Shown here: piece after piece, positions 8,219 through 18,860 of the stretch | Layout: each line of letters starts with the position of its first letter | Position numbering within the stretch: the first letter of the stretch is position 1 | NCBI RefSeq assembly: GCF_029213205.1 | Contig: NZ_JARGNH010000004.1 | Location: 124,001-188,000, forward strand | DNA from: Pseudooceanicola sp. | GTDB taxonomy: Bacteria; Pseudomonadota; Alphaproteobacteria; Rhodobacterales; Rhodobacteraceae | DNA length: 64,000 nt | Reading direction: 5' to 3' | Notes under the pieces: generated by a model | Seen by the model: the letters and a program-made list of their open reading frames with translations, nothing else | Told to the model about the DNA's origin: nothing | The model's database searches: none | Position numbers and translations under genes: made by a program

Positions 8219-9505
8219 TCACACCTCTTCGATCCTGAGCGCCACCGGCACGCCTTCGACCACCCCGGTGGCGGCCATCGCGGCGATGGCGCGGTCGAGA
8301 TCGGCGCGCATGCAGCGGTGGGTGACGATCAGCACCGGCGCCAGCGCCGCCGCGTGGTCATATTGCCGCATCCGGTGGATCGAAATGCCATTGTCGCCGA
8401 GCACCGTCGCCACCTTGGCCAGGGCGCCGGGTTTGTCCTGCAGCGCCATCCGCAGATAAAACGCCGCCGGTGTGGTCGAGACCGCCGGTTTCGCGGCCGC
8501 CAACGTGGCGGAGGGCTGTCCGAACACGGACAATCGGGCGCCCCGGGCAAGGTCGCAGATATCGCCGATCACCGCCGATCCGGTCGGACCTTCGCCGGCG
8601 CCGGCGCCGCGCAGCACGATCTGGCCGACGCTGTCGCCCTCGATCACCACCATGTTGGTGCCGCCTTCCAGCTGACCCAGCGCCGAACCCGCCGGCACCA
8701 GGCAGGGCGACATCCGTTGTTCCAGCCCGCGCCCGGTCATCCGGCTGACGCCGAGCAACTTGATCCGATAGCCCATATCGGCGGCCTGATGGATGTCATC
8801 GATGGTGATCCGCCCGATCCCTTCCAACTCCATCGCGTCAAAGGCGACGCGGGTGCCAAAGGCGATGCTGGCCAACAGCGCCAGCTTGTGACCGGCGTCG
8901 ATACCGCCGACGTCGAGGTTCGGATCGGCCTCCAGATAGCCCAGCTGATTGGCCTCTTCAAAGACCTCGTCATAGGACAGGCCCGAGGATTGCATCCGGG
9001 TCAGGATGTAATTGCAGGTGCCGTTCATCACCCCCATCACCCGGGTGAATTCATTGCCCGCCAGCGCCTCGGTCAGGGTCTTGATCACCGGAATGCCACC
9101 GGCGACGGCGGCCTCATAGCGGATCTGGCGACCTTCGGCCTCGGCCAGTTCGGCCAGCGCCTGGCCATGCACGGCCAGCATCGCCTTGTTGGCGGTGACC
9201 ACATCCTTGCCGGCCCGCAGCGCCGCCTCGGTGGCGGCCTTGGCCGGGCCGTCAGAGCCGCCTATCAATTCGACAAGGACATCGACATCGGTGCGCCGGG
9301 CGATGGCGACGGGGTCATCCTCCCAGGCGAATCCGGCGATCGAAACGCCGCGATCCTTGCTTCGGTTGCGGGCCGATACGGCGGTGACGACGATTTCGCG
9401 GCCGGTGCGGGCCTGCAGCAGCTTGGCCTGTTTGCGCAGGATGCGCAGCACGCCAACTCCGACAGTGCCCAATCCGGCGATCCCGAGGCGCAGGGGGGTG
9501 CTCAT
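8219..9505 (-). CDS. hom: homoserine dehydrogenase
   Basis: 428 residues. The NAD(P)-binding motif GIAGLGTVG lies at residues 8-16, the homoserine dehydrogenase catalytic region follows (MNGTCNYILTRM, near 150), and a C-terminal ACT domain begins at DKPGALAKVATVL for feedback control by threonine. It reduces aspartate semialdehyde to homoserine on the way to Thr, Met and Ile. ATG at 9503-9505 follows a GGAG ribosome site (CGGAGTCGAGC); longer in-frame starts lack one. It is monofunctional, with no aspartokinase domain. Confidence 0.96.
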   Translation of the reverse strand: MSTPLRLGIAGLGTVGVGVLRILRKQAKLLQARTGREIVVTAVSARNRSKDRGVSIAGFAWEDDPVAIARRTDVDVLVELIGGSDGPAKAATEAALRAGKDVVTANKAMLAVHGQALAELAEAEGRQIRYEAAVAGGIPVIKTLTEALAGNEFTRVMGVMNGTCNYILTRMQSSGLSYDEVFEEANQLGYLEADPNLDVGGIDAGHKLALLASIAFGTRVAFDAMELEGIGRITIDDIHQAADMGYRIKLLGVSRMTGRGLEQRMSPCLVPAGSALGQLEGGTNMVVIEGDSVGQIVLRGAGAGEGPTGSAVIGDICDLARGARLSVFGQPSATLAAAKPAVSTTPAAFYLRMALQDKPGALAKVATVLGDNGISIHRMRQYDHAAALAPVLIVTHRCMRADLDRAIAAMAATGVVEGVPVALRIEEV

Positions 9506-9587
9506 GCTCGACTCCGTGTTTGCTTGGTGTGCATCTTCTGGTTTGCCCCGGATTAGCCTGTTGCGCCGAGCCGTGCAACGCGAAGGC

Positions 9588-9860
9588 TCAGCCGCCGCTG
9601 GTGCGGCGGCGCAGGGCGGCGGCGCGGGCACGCAAGCGGTCGCCGCGCGCGGCCAGCTCGGCGTCATCGCTGGCCTCGACCTGCGGTTCCTCGATCCCGG
9701 CCAGCAGCCGGTCGGTGGCGACCAGTTCGGGGTAGGGCGCGGATTTGGCAGCGGCGTCGATGGAACGGTCGAGCGGCGGCAGATCCGCGCAGCCGGTCAG
9801 CACCAGCAGGGCCGGAGCCAGCAGGACAGGAAACAGCAGGTGGCGCGCGCGTTGACCCAT
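9588..9860 (-). CDS. small predicted lipoprotein
   Basis: 90 residues with a classical lipoprotein signal: positive N-terminus (MGQRARH), hydrophobic core, and lipobox LTGC at about residues 20-23, so mature Cys23 should be lipidated and the protein anchored in the cell envelope. The mature part is acidic, then Arg/Ala-rich and helical (LAARGDRLRARAAALRRR). I do not recognise a family with known function. Its start is 77 bp from the divergent TetR gene, whose operator candidate lies between. Confidence 0.75.
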   Translation of the reverse strand: MGQRARHLLFPVLLAPALLVLTGCADLPPLDRSIDAAAKSAPYPELVATDRLLAGIEEPQVEASDDAELAARGDRLRARAAALRRRTSGG

Positions 9861-9907
9861 GTGTCAGGAATGCCGCATTCGCCGCATGGCGTCCAGCATC
9901 GCTTGCG

Positions 9908-9923
9908 CTGAACGTCTGTTCAG
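9908..9923. promoter_or_regulatory. palindromic operator candidate for the TetR regulator
   Basis: CTGAACGTCTGTTCAG is a perfect inverted repeat (6-bp arms, 4-base centre) 14 bp before the TetR start codon and 48 bp before the divergent lipoprotein gene. Size, symmetry and position are typical of TetR-family autoregulatory operators. Confidence 0.6.
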
Positions 9924-9936
9924 ATACGTTCCGCCC

Positions 9937-10524
9937 ATGGCCCGCACCTCTGGATCCCGCGCCTCTGAAACCGGTCCGCGCATTCGCGCCGCGGCGCTGC
10001 GGCTGTTTGCACGCCAGGGCTATGCCGCCGTGTCGATGCGCCAGATCGCGGCCGAGGTCGGGTTGCAGGTCGGGGCGCTCTACAATCATACGCCGGACAA
10101 GCAGAGCCTGCTGTGCGATCTGATGGAAACCCATATGACCGACCTTTTGGCCGCCTGCGCCGCGCAGGACTGGCCGCAGGACCCGGCCCGCGCATTGGAG
10201 GGATTCGTGCGCTTTCACATCCGGTTTCACGCTGCGCGGCCCGATGCGGTGTTCATGGCCTATATGGAACTGCGCAACCTGGCGCCTGAAAATTTTGAAC
10301 GGATCGAGGCGCTGCGCAACGCCTATGAAAACCGTCTGGAGGTGATTCTGAGCCAGGGTGTTGCCTGTGGTCAGTTCGGGCTGAGCGATGTCAGGATCGG
10401 CACCCGCGCGGTCATCGCGATGCTGACCGGGCTGACCACCTGGTTCCGGCCCGAAGGCGGCAAGACCCTGGATGAGATCGAAGAGGTCTATGTCACCCTG
10501 GTGGCGCAGGCGGTCAGGGTCTAG
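9937..10524 (+). CDS. TetR/AcrR family transcriptional regulator
   Basis: 195 residues from ATG 9937. The N-terminal HTH (RIRAAALRLFARQGYAAVSM, then RQIAAEVGLQVGALYNH) is typical TetR; the C-terminal ligand domain (about 75-190) contains the FVRFHIRFHAARPDAVFMAY and LRNAYENRLEVIL helices seen in TetR proteins of acyl-CoA/lipid metabolism, though the ligand is not determinable. The palindrome at 9908-9923 suggests autoregulation and control of the divergent lipoprotein. The gene is convergent with the cytochrome c gene, 21 bp apart. Confidence 0.9.
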   Translation: MARTSGSRASETGPRIRAAALRLFARQGYAAVSMRQIAAEVGLQVGALYNHTPDKQSLLCDLMETHMTDLLAACAAQDWPQDPARALEGFVRFHIRFHAARPDAVFMAYMELRNLAPENFERIEALRNAYENRLEVILSQGVACGQFGLSDVRIGTRAVIAMLTGLTTWFRPEGGKTLDEIEEVYVTLVAQAVRV

Positions 10525-10545
10525 GCGGGGCAGGTGGAGCTCGGC

Positions 10546-10947
10546 TCAGTCGATGCCGTTGGCGCGCTGCAGGGCGCGGATGTAATTGACGATCAACAAC
10601 ACCTCGTCCTTGGTCACGCCCGGCTGTGGCGGCATATTGCCAAACCGCCAGTGATGGGCCCGCACCCCCTGCGCGACCGCCTGAACAAAGCTGGCATTGC
10701 CGTGATGAGACGGCTCATAGACCCGGTGGATCAGCGGCGGGCCAAGGCCAAATTGCCCCGATCCGGCGGTTCCGTGGCAGGCGGCACACGTGCCGTCAAA
10801 TAGCGCCTGACCCTCAAGCTGGGCACGGGTCAGCATACCGGCATCGCGGACATCGACCATCGCCTTGGCCGGGTCCTGCGCGGTTGCAGGGGCGGCGAGG
10901 GGGATCGCGGCGAGCCAGGCCATTGCGATTGCGGTGACTGGTTTCAT
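10546..10947 (-). CDS. periplasmic c-type cytochrome
   Basis: 133 residues. A signal peptide is visible (MKPVTAIAMAWLAAIPLAAP then ATA-Q), and one heme-binding site CAACH lies near residue 56. The distal Met ligand is probably in GNMPPQPG near residue 103, which is the class I, cytochrome cbb3-FixP/SorB-like pattern. It should be exported and carry one heme c, transferring electrons in the periplasm; the partner is unknown. It lies downstream of acnA but is separated by a terminator, so it is likely transcribed on its own. Confidence 0.88.
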   Translation of the reverse strand: MKPVTAIAMAWLAAIPLAAPATAQDPAKAMVDVRDAGMLTRAQLEGQALFDGTCAACHGTAGSGQFGLGPPLIHRVYEPSHHGNASFVQAVAQGVRAHHWRFGNMPPQPGVTKDEVLLIVNYIRALQRANGID

Positions 10948-10985
10948 ATTGAGGTGCCTTTGTGATCGCTGCTGAACACAAGAAA

Positions 10986-11011
10986 GCCTTGCCAGATTTC
11001 TCTGGCAAGGC
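10986..11011 (-). terminator. intrinsic terminator of acnA
   Basis: An 11-bp perfect stem (GCCTTGCCAGA / TCTGGCAAGGC) with a 4-base loop; read on the minus strand it is followed by TTTCTT. It starts 33 bases after the acnA stop codon. Confidence 0.82.
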
Positions 11012-11044
11012 AATTTCCGGTGATCGACCAGGGTTTTATGTGGA

Positions 11045-13726
<2,682 letters not shown>

Positions 13727-13817
13727 GAAGTGGCCTCCCTTTCGTGTGGAACAGGGGTTTGTGCTGGCCCGCTTTTGCCCCTTTTCCGGCGGGCGTTCAA
13801 GGGGGCAAAGCGGTATC

Positions 13818-13835
13818 TGCATACATTTGCATACA
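13818..13835. promoter_or_regulatory. tandem TGCATACA repeats in the acnA upstream region
   Basis: TGCATACA occurs at 13818-13825 and again at 13828-13835, one helical turn apart, within the 250 bp between acnA and the divergent DUF1223 gene. The spacing suggests a protein-binding site. The remainder of this interval (13727-13976) shows no gene. Confidence 0.45.
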
Positions 13836-13976
13836 AAATCCGGGCGCATTGACTCGCCCGCGGCGCACCTGTCGAAAAATGCCACAGATCAGAGATAATC
13901 TCGAAACCTTGATTGGTTATTTCAGATGCTGTTGCTTAGACGGAAGGGGATTGGGGATAATCAAGGACGTGCCGGA

Positions 13977-14693
13977 ATGAGGTTGAGGATGCTTGCAGGC
14001 CTGCGTGCGGTTGCAATCATGACATGGGTCGGGTCGGCTGTCGTTGCCCAGGCGCAGGACAATCCGGTGGTAGTTGAGCTCTATACCTCGCAAGGCTGTT
14101 CCAGCTGCCCGCCCGCCGATGCCTTCTTGGGCCGTCTGGCGCCGCGCAACGATATCATCGCGCTGGCGCTGCATGTGGATTACTGGGATTACATTGGCTG
14201 GAAGGATATCTTTGCCGATCCGAAATACACCCAGCGGCAGAAATCCTATGCCCGGTTCGCCGGGCGCCGTTCGGTCTATACGCCGCAGATGGTGATTCAC
14301 GGTCAGGACGATGTGGTTGGCACCCATCCGATGGATGTCAGTGAATTGGTGATGAAACACGCCAAGACCGCCGCGCGGGTCAAGCTGGCAATCGCCCGTT
14401 TGCACCCCGGCAAGGTCGAGATCAAGGCCAATGCCCTCAGCCCGATTGGCGAGGCGCTGGTCGTGCAGCTGATCCGCTATCGGCCTTCTACCAAGGTGCA
14501 GATCCTGAGCGGTGAAAACGCTGGCCAGACGCTGACCTATGCGAATGTGGTCACCGAATGGCACCAGATCGCCGATTGGGATTCGCGCCAGCCGCTGTCG
14601 CTGACCGCCGATGCGGCAGGCGATGCGCCGGTGGTGGTGCTGGTGCAGCGTAAAGGCCCCGGCGCGATCGAGGCGGCGGCGCGACTGCGCTAG
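13977..14693 (+). CDS. secreted DUF1223 protein (thioredoxin-like)
   Basis: 238 residues. A signal peptide is apparent (RAVAIMTWVGSAVVAQAQ-D). The mature part begins VVVELYTSQGCSSCPPADAF, the DUF1223 hallmark with a CSSC (CxxC) motif in a thioredoxin-like fold, followed by ALALHVDYWDYIGWKD and RRSVYTPQMVIHG. It is predicted periplasmic; a redox role is plausible from the CxxC but not established for the family. ATG 13977 is chosen because the upstream ATG at 13926 would put extra sequence before the signal peptide. It is convergent with the acyltransferase gene. Confidence 0.87.
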   Translation: MRLRMLAGLRAVAIMTWVGSAVVAQAQDNPVVVELYTSQGCSSCPPADAFLGRLAPRNDIIALALHVDYWDYIGWKDIFADPKYTQRQKSYARFAGRRSVYTPQMVIHGQDDVVGTHPMDVSELVMKHAKTAARVKLAIARLHPGKVEIKANALSPIGEALVVQLIRYRPSTKVQILSGENAGQTLTYANVVTEWHQIADWDSRQPLSLTADAAGDAPVVVLVQRKGPGAIEAAARLR

Positions 14694-14703
14694 GTCTCGG
14701 TCG

Positions 14704-15606
14704 CTAGGCTTTCGGGAGCGGTCCCCAGCGCCGATGTGTCCAGATCCATTGTTCCGGATGCGCCCGCACCTGCACCTCAAGCGAGGCGGTGAGCGCCTGC
14801 ATCATCGCAGCGGGGTCGCCCGGCGGAATTGGCGCCTCGACAATCAGGCGAAAGCTGCGCCCGTCAGGCTGGCGGATCGCATAGAACGGGATCAGCGGCG
14901 CGCCGTAGCGCCGCGCCAGATCGGCGGCGGAGAGGGCGGTTGCCGCCTTCTGGCCGAAAAACTCGATTGCGGCGCCGTCCTCGATGAATTGATCATGCAG
15001 GATCGCCACCGGATTTCCGGCCCGCAGAAACGTCACCATATCGCTCAGCCCGCGCCGGTTGCGGGCAAACAACGGTGTCGCGCTCTGATCCAGCGCCGCG
15101 ACATAGCGCCGGTCGAACGAGGCATTGGACATCGGCCGGTAGAGCGCGCCAAGCTGGCCGTAGCGCTGCGCGATCAGCGCCCGGAACACCGTGTAATTGC
15201 CAATATGGCCGGAAGCGAGGATCAGCGGCTGCCGCTCTGCCAGCCCGGCTTCCAGCGCCGCAACGCCCGGGCCTTCCAGCTCCAGCCCTTTCAGGCTGGC
15301 GATCAGGTCGGCAGGGGAAAAGAATTCGATCACGCTGCGCCCGATGCGGTCGGGGACCAGCCGCATCAGCCGCGCCACCTCCGCCTCGGGCAACTCGGGC
15401 CAGGCATGAGCCAGATTGGCGCCTATCCGACGCCGCCACCCGGCCAGCGGTGCGACCAGGGTGGTGGTGATCCAGCCAAAGACCGGCACCCGCAGGCGAT
15501 AGGGCAAGGGCCGCATCACGCCGATCACCGCGACGAACAGGGCGGTGATCACCCGGTCGGTGATCCGCTTTCGCAAGGCGCGGCGTGGGGGTGATTTGCG
15601 GCGCAT
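14704..15606 (-). CDS. LpxL/HtrB-family lipid acyltransferase
   Basis: 300 residues with one N-terminal hydrophobic segment (VITALFVAVIGVM) and the lysophospholipid/Kdo-lipid A acyltransferase fold. The catalytic His lies in ASGHIGNYTVFR. Canonical LpxL enzymes have HX4(D/E); here the fifth residue after His is Thr. Later conserved blocks are present (LRAGNPVAILHDQ, APLIPFYAIR, and the C-terminal HPEQWIWTHRRW, which strongly marks the family). It probably adds a secondary acyl chain to lipid A or another envelope lipid at the inner membrane. The EamA gene lies 12 bp upstream on the same strand, suggesting one transcript. Confidence 0.87.
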   Translation of the reverse strand: MRRKSPPRRALRKRITDRVITALFVAVIGVMRPLPYRLRVPVFGWITTTLVAPLAGWRRRIGANLAHAWPELPEAEVARLMRLVPDRIGRSVIEFFSPADLIASLKGLELEGPGVAALEAGLAERQPLILASGHIGNYTVFRALIAQRYGQLGALYRPMSNASFDRRYVAALDQSATPLFARNRRGLSDMVTFLRAGNPVAILHDQFIEDGAAIEFFGQKAATALSAADLARRYGAPLIPFYAIRQPDGRSFRLIVEAPIPPGDPAAMMQALTASLEVQVRAHPEQWIWTHRRWGPLPKA

Positions 15607-15618
15607 GGCGGCCCCGGG

Positions 15619-16515
15619 TCAGTCGCGCGGGCGGATCTGGCGCTCACGGTGCCAGACATAGATGCCCGAGGCGACGACGACAGAGGCGCCGATCCAGGTC
15701 CAGAAATCGGGCCAATCGCCAAAGATCACGACGCCAAAGATCGTGGCGAACACCAAGCCGACATAGCCGAAGGGCGCCAGCATCGCCGCCTCGCCGCTGG
15801 TGAAGGCGCGGATCAGCAGCAATTGCCCGAAGGTGCCGAACCCGGCCAGCAGCACCATCAACCCGCCGGTATAGGCGGTCAGCGGCACCCAGTGGAACGG
15901 CACGATAGCGCTGAGGATCAGCGCCCCGAACAGCGCCGCATAGAGCAGCGAGGTCCAGGGATCTTCGGATCGTCCGACATAGCGGGTGATCAGCGTGTAC
16001 CCGGCATAGCAGACCGCGGTGCCGAGCGGCAGCATCGACCAGAGCGAAAAAACCGCGCCGCCGGGCCGGATGATGATCAACGCGCCGACCAGCGCGGCAG
16101 CGATGGCGAACATCCGGCGCGGGCCCACGGTTTCGCCCAGGAAAAACGCAGCACCCAAGGTGATCAGCACCGGGTTCAGATCCATGATCGCGGTGGCCTG
16201 GGCCAGGCCGATATGGCTGATGCCGAAGAAAAAGCAGGTCGTCGCCCCCATCAGAAGGGCCGAGCGCGCCAGTTGCAGGCCGGGGAAGTTGGTCTTGGCG
16301 ACGGATTTCAGGCGCGGGCTGACCAGGATGAACACCAGCAGCGCCTGACCGGCATAGCGTGCCCAGAGCGCCATCACGGTTCCGGCCTCGCGCGACAACG
16401 CCTTGGCGCTGGCATCCATCGCGGCGAAAAAGAACAGCGCGCAGACCATCAGCAGGATCGCGCGGCGATTGTCCGCCGGGGGTGTCAGATCGGCAAGCGG
16501 ATCGGGCAAGGTCAT
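15619..16515 (-). CDS. EamA/DMT-family membrane transporter
   Basis: 298 residues with ten predicted membrane segments in two EamA repeats, the first starting near AILLMVCALFFFAAMDASAK and the second near LWSMLPLGTAVCYAGYTLIT. It is an inner-membrane drug/metabolite-superfamily permease; the substrate cannot be read from sequence. ATG 16513-16515 follows GGAGGGGGTCACGGC, a strong ribosome site. It is probably co-transcribed with the acyltransferase gene 12 bp downstream. Confidence 0.9.
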   Translation of the reverse strand: MTLPDPLADLTPPADNRRAILLMVCALFFFAAMDASAKALSREAGTVMALWARYAGQALLVFILVSPRLKSVAKTNFPGLQLARSALLMGATTCFFFGISHIGLAQATAIMDLNPVLITLGAAFFLGETVGPRRMFAIAAALVGALIIIRPGGAVFSLWSMLPLGTAVCYAGYTLITRYVGRSEDPWTSLLYAALFGALILSAIVPFHWVPLTAYTGGLMVLLAGFGTFGQLLLIRAFTSGEAAMLAPFGYVGLVFATIFGVVIFGDWPDFWTWIGASVVVASGIYVWHRERQIRPRD

Positions 16516-16648
16516 GCCGTGACCCCCTCCGGGACTGGGCGACTCGGCGCGGGGGCGCACGGTGCTGTGCGGCGGGCAAAGCGGGTCATGCCTTCAGCCT
16601 TAGGCATGCGCGCGGGGAATGTCCACGCGCTCTGCAGGGCGCCTGCGG

Positions 16649-16891
16649 TCAGGCGTCCGCAGGTTCCTCTTTGTCCGCATCCTCGGCGCGCAGCAGGAGG
16701 TCGCTCGCCGCGTTCTGGCGGCGGCTCAACCGGCAAGCGGAGCGGTTGACTGACAGATGTCCCAGCGGTGCAAGACGGCCCATCTGACCCCTGTTCGCCC
16801 TGTCCGGCCCTTGATCCGGCGGATCCAGCGCAAAAGTGGTGAGCAAAGGTTTGGGACCGATCCTGGAATCGCGCCATTTGCCAAGGGCCAC
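16649..16891 (-). CDS. doubtful small hypothetical protein
   Basis: The 398-bp interval between the EamA gene and the Rrf2 gene contains an open frame of 80 codons from a GTG at 16891, encoding a basic N-terminus and an acidic tail (RAEDADKEEPADA). It has no clear ribosome site and no family I recognise. I list it because the interval is otherwise empty, but it may be spurious. Confidence 0.25.
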   Translation of the reverse strand: MALGKWRDSRIGPKPLLTTFALDPPDQGPDRANRGQMGRLAPLGHLSVNRSACRLSRRQNAASDLLLRAEDADKEEPADA

Positions 16892-16913
16892 GGCGACGCG
16901 GATCTAGGCTGGA

Positions 16914-17327
16914 TCAGGCTGGGACCGGCTCCAGCACCACATCTGCCAGGGTCGCGCTGTTCAGGTTTTCGATGAAGGCCAGCTCCGCGACCCGCAGCCG
17001 GGATTTGAGCCGACAGGCGCCGTCAATCGTGCAGGTGCCGCCGTCAGGCTGCAGGCAATCAACCAGACTTTGACCCACCTCCAGCAGGCGCACCACATCG
17101 CCCAGGCGAATCTCTTCGGGTGGCCGCGTCAGCCGGGCGCCACCACCGCCGCCGCGCCGGGTCTGCACCAGCCCGGCCTTGGCCAGCGCCTGCATGATCT
17201 TGGCGAGATGGTTGCGCGAGAGTTGAAATTCGGCGGCCAGTTCGGCGGTCGAAAAGGCCCGTTCCGGGGCGCTGCCCATCCGCATCAGCATGCGCAATCC
17301 GTAATCGGTGAAGGAGGTGAGACGCAT
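16914..17327 (-). CDS. nsrR: Rrf2-family regulator, NsrR-like
   Basis: 137 residues. The N-terminal winged helix (MRLTSFTDYGLRMLMRM and FQLSRNHLAKIMQALAKAG) is typical of NsrR. Three cysteines in DCLQPDGGTCTIDGACRLK sit where NsrR binds its NO-sensitive Fe-S cluster; the spacing here is C-x7-C-x5-C. It would repress nitric-oxide detoxification genes, with NO destroying the cluster and relieving repression. No such target gene is nearby. The upstream AT-rich stretch is likely its promoter; I do not see a convincing NsrR palindrome in it. Confidence 0.82.
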   Translation of the reverse strand: MRLTSFTDYGLRMLMRMGSAPERAFSTAELAAEFQLSRNHLAKIMQALAKAGLVQTRRGGGGGARLTRPPEEIRLGDVVRLLEVGQSLVDCLQPDGGTCTIDGACRLKSRLRVAELAFIENLNSATLADVVLEPVPA

Positions 17328-17450
17328 TTGAAATCCATGAATTGGTATTTACAGGACATATTAACAGGCCTAGTTCGGAATAAGAAGAACCGAGTCCGGC
17401 TGGTCGACTGACTGCGGATCACGGGGGGTCTTTTGTCGGGGAGGGCGGAA

Positions 17451-18164
17451 TTGACCACCGATTTTGACAGCTTCAAATGCCCCGGCGGGTTTTCTTCGCC
17501 GCCCTGCATGGCGGGCGAAATCGCGCCGGACTACTTTGACCCGCTTGCGGTTGATCCAGAACAGGCCCGCGACGTGGCGCGCTGGCGCAAGGCCGAGCGT
17601 ATCCGCCTGCGCGCGGCGCGCAAGGCGCTTGCCTCGGCTGACCGTCTGAGCATCGCCACCGCCCTGATGGCGGGGCTTGAGCGGGTGATCGGGCGGCGCT
17701 CTGCGAGGGGCGCGAACCCGATCGTCGCTTTTTATTGGCCGATCAAGGACGAGCCGGACCTGCGCCCCTTGATGACCGCGCTGCATGACAAGGGTCAGCG
17801 CCTGGCGCTGCCTCTGGTCGAGCAAAAGGCGGCGCCGCTGGTGTTTCGCAGATGGACGCCCGCCACGAGGATGGAGCGCGGGCATTGGGATATTCCGGTG
17901 CCACCGCAGGACGCGCCGGTCTGCCAACCCGATGTGGTTCTGGCGCCGCTGATGGGCTGGGACCGGGCGGGCTATCGGCTGGGCTATGGCGGCGGTTACT
18001 TCGACCGGACGCTGGCTGCCGCCGGGCCGCGGCCCTACAGCATCGGCATCGGGCTGGGCTCGGCCGAGCTCTCCACGATTTTCCCGCAACCCCATGATAT
18101 CCCGCTCGATATTATTCTGACCGAACGGGGTGTCGAATATGAAAGGACGCCAGAGAATGAATAG
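17451..18164 (+). CDS. 5-formyltetrahydrofolate cyclo-ligase
   Basis: 237 residues. The ATP-binding signature GYRLGYGGGYFDRTL near residue 180 and the preceding PDVVLAPLMGWDRAGYR are diagnostic for 5-FCL. It converts 5-formyl-THF to 5,10-methenyl-THF in one-carbon metabolism. The best start is a TTG at 17451, since GGGGAGGG lies at 17438-17445 at ideal distance; a TTG at 17433 lacks this. The N-terminal segment GGFSSPPCMAGEIAPDYFDP before the catalytic domain is an extension typical of Rhodobacterales. The stop overlaps the start of the PAS gene. Confidence 0.92.
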   Translation: MTTDFDSFKCPGGFSSPPCMAGEIAPDYFDPLAVDPEQARDVARWRKAERIRLRAARKALASADRLSIATALMAGLERVIGRRSARGANPIVAFYWPIKDEPDLRPLMTALHDKGQRLALPLVEQKAAPLVFRRWTPATRMERGHWDIPVPPQDAPVCQPDVVLAPLMGWDRAGYRLGYGGGYFDRTLAAAGPRPYSIGIGLGSAELSTIFPQPHDIPLDIILTERGVEYERTPENE

Positions 18165-18579
18165 AGAAGAGATTGCACTCGCGCTGTTTGACGGGATGCC
18201 CGACGCCCTGGTGGTTTCGGATCGCGAGGGCGTGATCCGGGTCTGGAACGCTGGCGCCGAACGGATATTCGGGTTCAGCGAAGCCGAAGCGCTGGGTCAG
18301 TCGCTCGATATCATCACCCCGGAACGGCTGCAGGCGCAGCACTGGAAGGGGTATGACAACACCATGCGCACCGGCGAGACCCGCTACGGGGCGGGCGATC
18401 TGCTTTCGGTGCCGGCAACCCGCAAGGACGGGGTGCAGATCTCGGTGCAATTCTCGATCATGCCGATCCGCGGGCCGGAGGGCGACCTCACCGCCATCGC
18501 CGCGATCATGCGCGATGTGACGGCGGATTTCGACGAACGCAAATCCCTGCGTCGGGCATTGCGCGACGCCAAGCAATAA
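18157..18579 (+). CDS. stand-alone PAS domain protein
   Basis: 140 residues, essentially one PAS domain (about 8-125): ALVVSDREGVIRVWNAGAER then IFGFSEAEALGQSLDIITPE, and VQFSIMPIRGPEGDLTAI in the PAC part. A short basic helix ends the protein. No kinase, GGDEF or HTH output is attached, so it would signal by protein contact or bind a small cofactor. Its ATG lies inside the end of the folate gene (8-base overlap), pointing to translational coupling. The product is cytoplasmic; the ligand is unknown. Confidence 0.85.
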   Translation: MNREEIALALFDGMPDALVVSDREGVIRVWNAGAERIFGFSEAEALGQSLDIITPERLQAQHWKGYDNTMRTGETRYGAGDLLSVPATRKDGVQISVQFSIMPIRGPEGDLTAIAAIMRDVTADFDERKSLRRALRDAKQ

Positions 18580-18609
18580 GGTGCAGCAAGACCGCCGGTC
18601 TGGCCTGCC

Positions 18610-18762
18610 TTAGCTGGTGATCTGCTGGACGCAGCTGCCCGCCTCGACGTCCCAGACATAGCCTTCGGCGCAGGTCTGGGCCTGATGCTTTTCGGCACAG
18701 GTGGATTGGGCGGCGAGGGCGGCAGGCCAGGCGAGGGTGAGGAGAATCAGGATCAGGCGCAT
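18610..18762 (-). CDS. 50-residue secreted cysteine-containing protein
   Basis: Minus-strand frame from ATG 18760-18762 to TAA. It encodes a clear signal peptide (MRLILILLTLAWPAALAA-Q) and a 31-residue mature peptide with three cysteines, including CAEGYVWDVEAGSCVQQ, which resembles the tail of chitin-binding-like or small periplasmic cysteine proteins seen in Rhodobacterales. GGGGAG upstream serves as the ribosome site. Codon use (strong G/C third positions) matches its neighbours. Function unknown. Confidence 0.7.
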   Translation of the reverse strand: MRLILILLTLAWPAALAAQSTCAEKHQAQTCAEGYVWDVEAGSCVQQITS

Positions 18763-18860
18763 GGGAGGGCTCCCCTGAGGTTGGATCGCGCCAGTCTAAC
18801 ATGGCCCAGGCCGCCGACCAAATGCGATCCGGCCGGGTCAGTTGCGGTGCGTGCCAATGC

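Noticed and set aside
7925-9556. 543-codon plus-strand frame through hom
   Set aside because: Antisense shadow of homoserine dehydrogenase; composition is that of reversed codons.
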